Assembly: GCA_030949605.1 (NCBI GenBank)
Contig: JAUZSH010000042.1
Coordinates: forward strand, 1-37,589
Length of the DNA: 37,589 bases
Source of the DNA: Ghiorsea sp.
GTDB taxonomy: Bacteria > Pseudomonadota > Zetaproteobacteria > Mariprofundales > Mariprofundaceae
Direction: 5' to 3'
The notes below the pieces were generated by a model. The model was not told where the DNA came from. It saw nothing but the letters and a program-made list of their open reading frames with translations, and made no database searches. Numbering within the stretch: position 1 is the first letter of the stretch; each line of letters begins with the position of its first letter. Shown here in pieces: positions 1-6,451 of this stretch. A program made the translations under genes and the position numbers.

Positions 1-44
1 TTATAAGTTGAAAAAGGCAAAATCTGGATAAAAAAGGCAGGAAA

Positions 45-242
45 ATGAATATTCTACTTAATGGAGAAGCTCGAAGTACAACTGCTTTACATATTGCTGA
101 CTTGATTGCAGAACTGGGCTTGGAAACACGCATGCTTGCAGTGGAGCGCAATTTAGAGGTTGTTCCTAAGAGTGAATACCTAACCATCCATTTAAAAGAA
201 AGCGACCGCATCGAAATCGTACATATGATTGGCGGCGGATAA
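45..242 (+). CDS. thiS: Sulfur carrier protein ThiS
   Basis: ThiS is the small ubiquitin-like protein that delivers sulfur, as a C-terminal thiocarboxylate, to thiazole synthase ThiG in thiamine biosynthesis. The 65-residue product has the normal family length and ends in the diagnostic Gly-Gly (IGGG). A Shine-Dalgarno-like AGG/GGA lies just upstream of the ATG. The gene runs directly into thiG, its biochemical partner, 10 nt downstream. Only 44 bases precede it here, so a promoter or TPP riboswitch controlling the pair would lie outside the window. The call rests on length, the terminal GG and the neighbour, and is secure. Confidence 0.93.
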   Translation: MNILLNGEARSTTALHIADLIAELGLETRMLAVERNLEVVPKSEYLTIHLKESDRIEIVHMIGGG

Positions 243-252
243 GGAGACAACC

Positions 253-1032
253 ATGAGCAAAGATACATTTAAAGTTGGCACATATGAATTTTCATCACGT
301 TTAATTGTGGGTTCAGGCAAGTATAAAGATTTTGCAACTACGAAGTTAGCAACGGAAGCATCTGAAGCGGAGATGATTACGGTTGCTGTGCGCAGGGTGA
401 ATATCACTGAGGCGGGTAAAGAAAATTTACTCGACTATATCGACCCCAAGAAATATACCATTTTACCCAATACGGCAGGCTGTTTTAACGCTGAAGATGC
501 TATTCGTACCCTTAGGTTGGCGAGAGAAGCAGGCGGTTGGGACTTGGTGAAACTTGAAGTCTTGGGTGATACACAAACGCTTTACCCCAATGTCGTGGAA
601 ACCATCAAAGCAGCCGAAGTGTTGGTGAAAGAAGGTTTTCAAGTGATGGTGTATACCAATGATGATCCGATTGTAGCCACCAAACTTGAAGATGTGGGTT
701 GCGTGGCTGTGATGCCTTTGGGTAATCCGATTGGTTCAGGGCGCGGGCTTGCTAACCCATTTAACATCCGTGTCATTAAAGAGCGGGCGAATGTCCCCAT
801 CGTAGTGGATGCTGGTATTGGAACAGCTTCGGATGCAGCCAAAGCTTTGGAGCTTGGGGCAGATGCCGCGTTAATCAATACAGCCATTGCTGAAGCCAAA
901 GATGAATGCTTGATGGCAGAAGCCATGTGTGATGCAGTGCGAGCAGGGCGTAAAGCTTTTCTTGCTGGGCGCATGCCTAAACGTGCATTTGCTAGCGCAT
1001 CTTCACCAACAGAAGGTTATATTTGGGATTAA
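253..1032 (+). CDS. thiG: Thiazole synthase ThiG
   Basis: ThiG condenses 1-deoxy-D-xylulose 5-phosphate, dehydroglycine and ThiS-bound sulfur into the thiazole phosphate of thiamine, in the cytoplasm. The 259-residue product shows the family start (F-x-x-RL-x-VG-S-GKY), the lysine expected to form the Schiff base with DXP (VKLEVLGD, about residue 100), and the C-terminal phosphate-binding segments ([26 protein letters not shown]). I chose the ATG at 253 because a strong AAGGAG lies at 241-246. An upstream in-frame start at 229 would overlap thiS and lacks a better ribosome site. It forms a two-gene unit with thiS. Confidence 0.95.
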   Translation: MSKDTFKVGTYEFSSRLIVGSGKYKDFATTKLATEASEAEMITVAVRRVNITEAGKENLLDYIDPKKYTILPNTAGCFNAEDAIRTLRLAREAGGWDLVKLEVLGDTQTLYPNVVETIKAAEVLVKEGFQVMVYTNDDPIVATKLEDVGCVAVMPLGNPIGSGRGLANPFNIRVIKERANVPIVVDAGIGTASDAAKALELGADAALINTAIAEAKDECLMAEAMCDAVRAGRKAFLAGRMPKRAFASASSPTEGYIWD

Positions 1033-1049
1033 AAGGCTGGTAGACGTTG

Positions 1050-1088
1050 AAAAAGGTGCTCGATGTTGCCGAAGGCTTGGTCGAGCAC
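1050..1088 (-). terminator. Rho-independent terminator of queA
   Basis: Read on the minus strand, an 8-bp stem (GTGCTCGA at 1081-1088 pairing with TCGAGCAC at 1056-1063) is followed by a run of five T (complement of A at 1050-1054). It lies 23 nt past the queA stop codon. On the plus strand no T-run follows the stem, so it mainly serves queA rather than thiG. Confidence 0.6.
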
Positions 1089-1110
1089 ACTTGATTGATG
1101 CAGTGCTTTT

Positions 1111-2142
1111 TTAGCTTCTTGAAGCAGAAATATTTGGGATAAACATCGCATCGCCGTAGGAATAAAAGCGGTAATTGTTGTTTATCGCATGTTGGTAGGC
1201 TTGTTTGATGGTACCTTGCCCTGCAAGTGCGGATACCAGCATCAGTAATGTTGATTTGGGCAGGTGGAAGTTGGTGAGTAGGGCATTGGTCATCTTGAAT
1301 TGATAACCAGGAGTAATAAAAATATCGGTGCGGTCGCTGCCTGCTTGGAGTGTGCCGCTTTGGCTTGCAGCCTCTAAGGTTCGCAAGCTTGTAGTGCCGA
1401 CTGCAACTATGCGATTGCCTGCTTGTTTGGCTTGATTGATGGTGTCGGCGGCTTGCTGAGAAATGATATATGCTTCTTCGTGCATGATATGGTCATTGGT
1501 ATTGTCCACTTGAATAGGCTGAAATGTGCCTGGCCCAACATGCAAGGTGATATGGACAAACGTCGCACCTTTGGCTTCCATCTTTTGCATCAAGTCAGGG
1601 GTTAAGTGTAAACCAGCCGTAGGGGCGGCGACTGCACCTTTATGTGCAGCAAACACAGTTTGGTAACGTAGTTTATCTTCTTCTGAGTCAGGGCGATTGA
1701 TGTAGGGCGGCAATGGCATATGCCCGTGTGTTTCAATGGCATTGCCCACATCATCAGCGAAAAGTTTGATTTCTATATGTTTACCATCACGCTTGATGAT
1801 TTCGCCTGAAAAAGCCTCTGAAAAATGGACGATAGTTCCTATACTTAAAGGTTTGTTGCTTTTGCCCCAAGCCGACCAAATATTGTCTTGCCCTAAAGGC
1901 TCAAGCAATAACACCTCAACCTTGCCACCGCTGGATTTTTTACCCATGAGTCGCGCAGGAATCACCTTGGTATCGTTAATCACCCAGATGTCACCTGTTT
2001 GCACGCAATCGGGCAAGTGTTGGATGCTTGTATCATGCAAGGGCTGGCTTAAGTGCAATAACCGTGCGCCATCACGCTCAGGTAATGGTGCTTTGGCAAT
2101 CAGTTGTTCAGGTAGTGTAAAATCAAAGTCGGAAACATTCAT
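1111..2142 (-). CDS. queA: S-adenosylmethionine:tRNA ribosyltransferase-isomerase QueA
   Basis: QueA transfers and isomerises the ribosyl part of SAM onto 7-aminomethyl-7-deazaguanine in tRNA, giving epoxyqueuosine at wobble position 34. The 343-residue product has normal length and recognisable family blocks: an N-terminal DFDFTLPEQLIAKAPLPERDGARLL, the central AAPTAGLHLTP, HVGPGTFQP, and TTSLRTLEAA near the C-terminus. It begins 27 nt after the end of the sensor kinase on the same strand, so the two could be co-transcribed, although no functional link is known. A terminator hairpin follows it. Confidence 0.96.
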   Translation of the reverse strand: MNVSDFDFTLPEQLIAKAPLPERDGARLLHLSQPLHDTSIQHLPDCVQTGDIWVINDTKVIPARLMGKKSSGGKVEVLLLEPLGQDNIWSAWGKSNKPLSIGTIVHFSEAFSGEIIKRDGKHIEIKLFADDVGNAIETHGHMPLPPYINRPDSEEDKLRYQTVFAAHKGAVAAPTAGLHLTPDLMQKMEAKGATFVHITLHVGPGTFQPIQVDNTNDHIMHEEAYIISQQAADTINQAKQAGNRIVAVGTTSLRTLEAASQSGTLQAGSDRTDIFITPGYQFKMTNALLTNFHLPKSTLLMLVSALAGQGTIKQAYQHAINNNYRFYSYGDAMFIPNISASRS

Positions 2143-2169
2143 GCGGCAATACTAACCTTGAGAGAGGGC

Positions 2170-3696
2170 TTAGGTCTTGTCAAAAATGTTGGCAAGCTTT
2201 TCAGAGAGATGTTGTGGTGTGTAGGGCTTTTGTAGGAAGCCAGCCAAACCTTTGCCTGCAAAGCGGTTGGTTGCATCTTGTTCATTGTACCCTGAGCTTA
2301 GAATAACTTTGACATTGGGGTCGATACGACAGAATTCTGTAAATGCATCCTCACCACCCATGCGTGGCATGGTCATATCCAGCAGAACAACACTAATATT
2401 TTGGTGCTGCTGTTGGAATACTTCAATGCCTTCAATACCATCCGCCGCAGTGAGGGATTTTAGCCCCATATCTTTGAGCATGGATGAGGCAACCTCTCGA
2501 ATCGTCTCTTCATCATCCACAACCAATACGCAGCCATGCCAATGAGGTTGTGGTTTGTGCTGAGGTTTTAAGGAGATAGGCGTGTGTTTTGAGCAAGGAA
2601 GCAACACTTTAAATGAGCTACCCTTACCTTCTTCACTGTATGTTTTGATGGCTCCGCCATGTCCTCGTACAATGCCTAAGATGGCAGCCATACCAAGTCC
2701 GCGCCCTGTAAATTTAGTGGTGAAGAAAGGTTCAAATATTTTCTTTTGAACCTCAGGAGACATGCCACATCCCGTATCCGATACTTCCAAATAAACATAT
2801 TGACCTTCTTCAAGGTTTTCATCGACAAAGGTGGAAAAGAGATACTGTGTGTCCACACGCATCACACCTGTTGAAATAGAAATGGCTCCACTATTTTCCG
2901 CAATAGCTTCAGAAGCATTGATCACCAAGTTCATAATAATTTGTTGCATTTGGGTGATGTCGGCATCTACAGCAGGGGTTTGTTGGCTTAAATTGAGGCG
3001 AAGCACAATGTTTTTGGCAAGGGTCACTTGAAGAAGCTGACTCATATCTTCTACAACTTCACTCAGAAGTACGGGTTTAATGATAAACTTGCCTTTGCCC
3101 GAGTAAGCAAGCATTTGTTTGCATAAATCAGCAGCTTTTTGGCTGGCTTGGGTAATATGTTCAATATAATCATGCACAGGTGAAGCTTCAGGTAGTTTAC
3201 TGCTTGCCAAACCAGCATTGCCCATGATTGCTGTTAGGATATTGTTAAAATCATGTGCAATGCCACCAGCGAGCACCCCCAAGCTGTCCAAACGTTGTAG
3301 GTGTTCCATTTTTGAGATGGTTATTTCTTTTTCATTTTGAGCTTCAACAAGCTTGCTAATGTCTTGTACTGTACCACTTGAGTGAAGTGGTTTCCCATCA
3401 CTGCTAAAGGTGGTTTTACATCGTTCGGTAACATGTTTGATGCGACCATCGGGCATCAATAGGCGGTGGGTGATTTCATATGGAAGTTTGTTTTCTAATG
3501 ATTCGGCATATGCCTGACTGACTTCATCACGGTCTTCGGGATGTATGGCATTGAGGAAAGCATCGTATGATGCATCAAAAGTACCTTTGTCGATTTCAAA
3601 AATACGGTAAATTTCATCGGACCATAGCAACTCATCGCTGGTTAAATCAAGTTCCCAATTGCCAACTTTGGATAAGCGCTGTGCTTTTATAAGCAT
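2170..3696 (-). CDS. Hybrid histidine kinase, C-terminal part (PAS-HisKA-HATPase-REC); 3' half of a split gene
   Basis: This 508-residue piece holds the catalytic half of a hybrid sensor kinase. A PAS-3 type fold spans roughly residues 5-115 and the dimerisation/phosphoacceptor domain has the H-box IAHDFNN (His148). The ATPase domain shows an N-box (NLVINASEA), a G1 box (DTGCGM) and TGRGLGMA. A C-terminal receiver domain (about 388-508) has an acidic pocket (VVDDEE), phospho-Asp440 (LLDMTMP) and a KPY loop. It has no membrane segment and starts abruptly at the first turn of the PAS. It overlaps the preceding ORF by 10 nt in another frame. Adding one A to the A5 run (complement of 3714-3718) joins both into one ~1030-residue kinase, so I read this as the 3' part of one gene. 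Confidence 0.85.
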   Translation of the reverse strand: MLIKAQRLSKVGNWELDLTSDELLWSDEIYRIFEIDKGTFDASYDAFLNAIHPEDRDEVSQAYAESLENKLPYEITHRLLMPDGRIKHVTERCKTTFSSDGKPLHSSGTVQDISKLVEAQNEKEITISKMEHLQRLDSLGVLAGGIAHDFNNILTAIMGNAGLASSKLPEASPVHDYIEHITQASQKAADLCKQMLAYSGKGKFIIKPVLLSEVVEDMSQLLQVTLAKNIVLRLNLSQQTPAVDADITQMQQIIMNLVINASEAIAENSGAISISTGVMRVDTQYLFSTFVDENLEEGQYVYLEVSDTGCGMSPEVQKKIFEPFFTTKFTGRGLGMAAILGIVRGHGGAIKTYSEEGKGSSFKVLLPCSKHTPISLKPQHKPQPHWHGCVLVVDDEETIREVASSMLKDMGLKSLTAADGIEGIEVFQQQHQNISVVLLDMTMPRMGGEDAFTEFCRIDPNVKVILSSGYNEQDATNRFAGKGLAGFLQKPYTPQHLSEKLANIFDKT

Positions 3697-5264
3697 AGCT
3701 TGAGATTCAATGATTTTTGTATGGATTGTTTGTGTAGAATCGCATGGGCGGCAAGTTGGGCGGCATCAGATATTAGGCGAATGTCCAAGTCTTGTGGCTC
3801 ATGAGGTTCTTGGTAATACATGGCAAATGTGCCTAAAACCTTTCCTGAACTATCATAAATAGGCTGAGACCAACATGCACACAACCCATATTCGGATGCT
3901 AGCTCTTTGAAGTTTGCCCAAAGTGGGTTGGAGGCAATATCGGAAACAATGACACGTTTCCCTGTGTATGCGGCGGTGCCACATGAGCCGGCATCAGGGC
4001 CAATTTCAAGCCCGTTAACGGTGTCACGGTATGCAGCAGGCAAGTGAGGACCAGCGGCATCGTGCAGGTGAGTACCATTTTCATCCAAGAGTAAGATAGA
4101 GCCAAACATGTTGGGTGATATATCTTCAATGAAAAGCACGAGTTTTGCAAGTACATCAGCAAGGGGTACATCGGGGTCGGCAATGCGTTTGAGAATGTTG
4201 CTTTGACCGACCTGAAATAAGTTTTGTAGATACCCCTCGGTCACATCCTCATGAAATAGCACGACTTGATAAACCTCTCCAGAGGTATTTCTCAAAGGAT
4301 AAATGTGGGCGCGAACAAATTGATGGTTGGCAGGCGCTTTTATATTGGGCGTGTCTTCAGGGTTGAAGTTGATGGTGGGAAGAGCTAATGCTTCACCAGC
4401 AAAGCCGCGCTCGATATAGGTCATGATACCTTTATCTTTAAGTTGCTGGTCTTGGAGGATGTTGTAACCCTCCAGTGCTTTTAGTTTGACTCCCCAAAGC
4501 TTTTCCCATGCCTGATTAACTTGGATAATGGTGCCATCTGTTTGCATGAGCTGGGTGCTTAAAGGTGATTGTTCAACAAGCTTGTTGAAGCGATTTTCGC
4601 TTTCCAAGCGGTTTTCATAATCGGCGCGCTGTTGCTTTAAAGTCTGAACAGAAACACGAATCATGACCAGCATGATAAAGAAAGATAAGATAATAAGGGT
4701 GAGCTGAGTGTTTTCTAAATTGGATAAATGTTTTTCGTGTGCAGATTGAAGGCGAGATTTTATTTCATTGATGTCGGTAATAAACTGGCTGTAAGCATCG
4801 TCATATTGTTGCTCTATGGGGGTACCTATGCCCGAAGTGTCTGGCTGTGAAAGGCGCTGTTTGGTCATGCTAAGCAAGTGCGTAAAGGTTTCTTCGACTT
4901 TGTGGTGAACAAGAGATAGGTGGTCAATTTCGGGGTGACTAAAAAATGTATGACTGTGTTGATCAAGATGACGAAGTGCTTGTAAATCGCGCTGAACATG
5001 TTGGAGGCGTGTAAATATCAGCTCTGGTTTGGCTGATGTCTTATTGGTGGTAATTTCTTCAAGCCAAAGGTGAGCAATGCTTAAGTCACCAGTAATATGT
5101 TCTGCGGTGTTGGATGCCTGCGTATGTACACGCGAAATATGCCCACTCAACTGCATGATATAAATCATACCAGCAATAACCAAGCAGGCTGCTAATAATA
5201 GATACAAACGAAGTACGTTGTATTTTTTAGGTGGCGTGCTGAGGTTATCTACCATACTAAACAT
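3687..5264 (-). CDS. Hybrid histidine kinase, N-terminal sensor part (TM-periplasmic-TM-PAS-GAF); 5' half of a split gene
   Basis: The 525-residue product is the sensory half of the kinase. It has a membrane helix near residues 20-40, a ~145-residue largely helical extracytoplasmic region, a second membrane helix near 188-208, a PAS domain with its C-terminal cap (about 225-345) and a GAF domain (about 350-510). It ends shortly after the GAF domain with no kinase domain. The sequence after the GAF in the alternative frame reads K-I-I-E-S-Q-A-M-L-I-K-A-Q-R-L, a typical GAF-to-PAS linker leading straight into the next ORF. A single-base deletion, or sequencing error, in a short A-run is the simplest explanation. 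The signal sensed is unknown. No strong Shine-Dalgarno precedes the ATG. Confidence 0.82.
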   Translation of the reverse strand: MFSMVDNLSTPPKKYNVLRLYLLLAACLVIAGMIYIMQLSGHISRVHTQASNTAEHITGDLSIAHLWLEEITTNKTSAKPELIFTRLQHVQRDLQALRHLDQHSHTFFSHPEIDHLSLVHHKVEETFTHLLSMTKQRLSQPDTSGIGTPIEQQYDDAYSQFITDINEIKSRLQSAHEKHLSNLENTQLTLIILSFFIMLVMIRVSVQTLKQQRADYENRLESENRFNKLVEQSPLSTQLMQTDGTIIQVNQAWEKLWGVKLKALEGYNILQDQQLKDKGIMTYIERGFAGEALALPTINFNPEDTPNIKAPANHQFVRAHIYPLRNTSGEVYQVVLFHEDVTEGYLQNLFQVGQSNILKRIADPDVPLADVLAKLVLFIEDISPNMFGSILLLDENGTHLHDAAGPHLPAAYRDTVNGLEIGPDAGSCGTAAYTGKRVIVSDIASNPLWANFKELASEYGLCACWSQPIYDSSGKVLGTFAMYYQEPHEPQDLDIRLISDAAQLAAHAILHKQSIQKSLNLKLCL

Positions 5265-5287
5265 ACGTTAGCAGATAGAATGAATTT

Positions 5288-5414
5288 CGTCTAATGCCGA
5301 GTTAAGCGGAACCCCGCCTTGAGCCAAAAGGGGAATGCTGCAAAGCATTCACTTTTTGGTGAGACGAAGGGGCGGAAGTCCTGAAAGGATTCCGTTTGAA
5401 CGACCTTGTTAGAC
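5288..5414 (-). repeat. Integron attC recombination site (lone, inverted relative to window)
   Basis: Read on the minus strand, the 127-bp segment starts GTCTAACAAGGTCGTTCAA and ends GCTTAACTCGGCATTAGAC, closely matching the outer boxes of classical attC (59-base) elements. The ends pair GTCTAA with TTAGAC. The L boxes pair GTT(C)AA with TTAAC, leaving one unpaired C on the L'' side, as expected of the folded attC strand. Next comes CGGAA/TTCCG, and the interior folds further (CCAAAA/TTTTGG around a GAATGCT/AGCATTC hairpin). The R' box reads ATTAGAC instead of the GTTRRRY consensus, so one recombination triplet is mutated. No integrase gene is in the window. Confidence 0.65.
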
Positions 5415-5429
5415 ATCGGGACGATGGCG

Positions 5430-5486
5430 AGCAAGGTCTTCAAATTTCGATTAACTCGGCATTAGCCACTGCGAAGCAGTGGCTAA
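5430..5486 (+). repeat. Shortened attC-like sequence followed by a perfect hairpin
   Basis: On the plus strand GCAAGGTCTTCAAA is followed after a few bases by TTAACTCGGCATTAG (5451-5465). These are the same L and R box sequences as the neighbouring attC, in the opposite orientation and with almost no central part. The right box runs into an 11-bp perfect stem (TTAGCCACTGC at 5462-5472, GCAGTGGCTAA at 5476-5486) with a GAA loop. It may be a decayed attC, or one arm of a larger inverted repeat formed with 5291-5305. Confidence 0.45.
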
Positions 5487-5581
5487 CATCAGTTATGAGT
5501 AGCGGGGGTTATAACGTGCTCTCTGCCGCCTTGAATTTGGTGATTCTGAAACCGACATTTTTTAAATTGAGTTGCTACTTA

Positions 5582-5938
5582 GATTAAACTCAAAAAGTCA
5601 TGAGCTATTGAGCCACTTGCAAAACTCATGAGCGGCGATTGACTTCCCCACTCATGAGTTTTGCAAGTGGCTCTATTGATATGTTGAAATAATATCATAT
5701 TTTCAGCCGTATAAAGTGCAAAGCTTTGACTAGGCTGACCACAAAAGCCTTGCACATAACTGGAAACTTATGCGGTTGTTTTCATAGGAAGTGAGGCTTT
5801 AGCCTCGCCCAAAAAAAAGCCAAGTGTTAGATTTTGTTCTATTTCTGGTGGAGTGATTGAATATCATTCATCAATGCGAGGCTAAAGCCTCACTTCCAAC
5901 CTATACGCAACGCTTCCCCCATACTTTTTGAGTAAGCT
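5582..5938 (-). mobile_element. MITE copy A (~290 bp, enlarged by a nested insertion)
   Basis: A non-coding element closely similar, in inverted orientation, to 20351-20636. It is flanked by CTACTTA on both sides (5575-5581 and 5939-5945), a probable 7-bp target duplication. The ends carry imperfect inverted repeats sharing ACTCAAAAAGT. Inside are two 21-bp arms (5787-5807 and 5877-5897), themselves near-palindromic (GAGGCTTTAGCCTC). It has no coding capacity. The nested 62-bp element at 5611-5672 accounts for its extra length relative to copy B. Confidence 0.7.
5611..5672. mobile_element. 62-bp palindromic mini-element nested in MITE copy A
   Basis: Two perfect 22-bp inverted arms (5611-5632 and 5651-5672, starting AGCCACTTGCAAAACTCATG) surround an 18-base loop. 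CTATTG lies on both sides (5605-5610 and 5673-5678). The other MITE copy reads straight through AGCTATTGATATG with a single CTATTG, giving the empty site. The insertion and its 6-bp target duplication can therefore be read directly. Confidence 0.75.
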
Positions 5939-6030
5939 CTACTTATTATGGTTGCTCAAAGAGCTGTAACAGTTTGACCTGAATTCAAGTGAAGCTTAGG
6001 CTGAATAGTTACATTTTTATCAGATAAGCC

Positions 6031-6178
6031 CACTACTGTCCGACGAAAGTCGCATATCGTCATGCCCGAGTTCTTTTATCGGGTATCCAAAAAACCTTGC
6101 AAACAATGGATTCCCGCCTTCGCGGGAATGACGTAAAGAGTTGGAAATAAAGCCTCGTACTTTCGTCGGAAAGTAGTG
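6031..6178. mobile_element. 148-bp inverted-repeat element with 9-bp target duplication
   Basis: The 20-bp ends CACTACTGTCCGACGAAAGT (6031-6050) and the complement of 6159-6178 differ at one base. AGATAAGCC flanks the element on both sides (6022-6030 and 6179-6187). The interior carries a REP-like hairpin. There is no credible ORF, so it is a MITE-like passenger needing a transposase from elsewhere. Confidence 0.65.
6059..6133. repeat. REP-like palindrome inside the 148-bp element
   Basis: Outer arms CGTCATGCCCG and CGGGAATGACG surround an inner hairpin ATTCCCGC-CTTC-GCGGGAAT (6110-6129). This resembles widespread bacterial REP-type sequences; a related arm pair occurs at 18731-18908. Confidence 0.5.
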
Positions 6179-6205
6179 AGATAAGCCCAAACTCTTTAGC
6201 TTCAT

Positions 6206-6373
6206 CTAGCCCGCATTATTCATAAATCGTCGTGATGATTGCGTAGAACCTTTGTTTGCAACGAATTTTAAAGAAATCGCTCGTAGCCGCGCTTACTAAC
6301 GATTGATGAGAGATTTGTTGCGAATAAAGGGACAAGCAAGGGCGCGGCTGTATTTGTGAATAATGCGGGCTAG
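6206..6373. mobile_element. 168-bp MITE-like inverted-repeat element
   Basis: Perfect 17-bp terminal inverted repeats CTAGCCCGCATTATTCA (6206-6222) and its complement (6357-6373) bound a 134-base non-coding interior. I see no clear target duplication. The ends look like those of an insertion-sequence family, but I cannot name it with confidence. The element ends 78 bp from the lpd stop codon. Confidence 0.55.
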
Positions 6374-6451
6374 AAATGCCCACTGTTTATTTTATGGGAA
6401 ATTCCTTTGTCACGTTGGATTTTCTTTCAGCTTTGAAGGCTCTCAGGGTAT

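Noticed and set aside
1-44. TPP riboswitch upstream of thiS
   Set aside because: Only 44 bases are available and none show the conserved elements; it may lie outside the window.
5396-5587. 63-codon plus-strand ORF in the repeat nest
   Set aside because: It crosses attC, hairpin and unrelated DNA, has no ribosome site and no recognisable domain.
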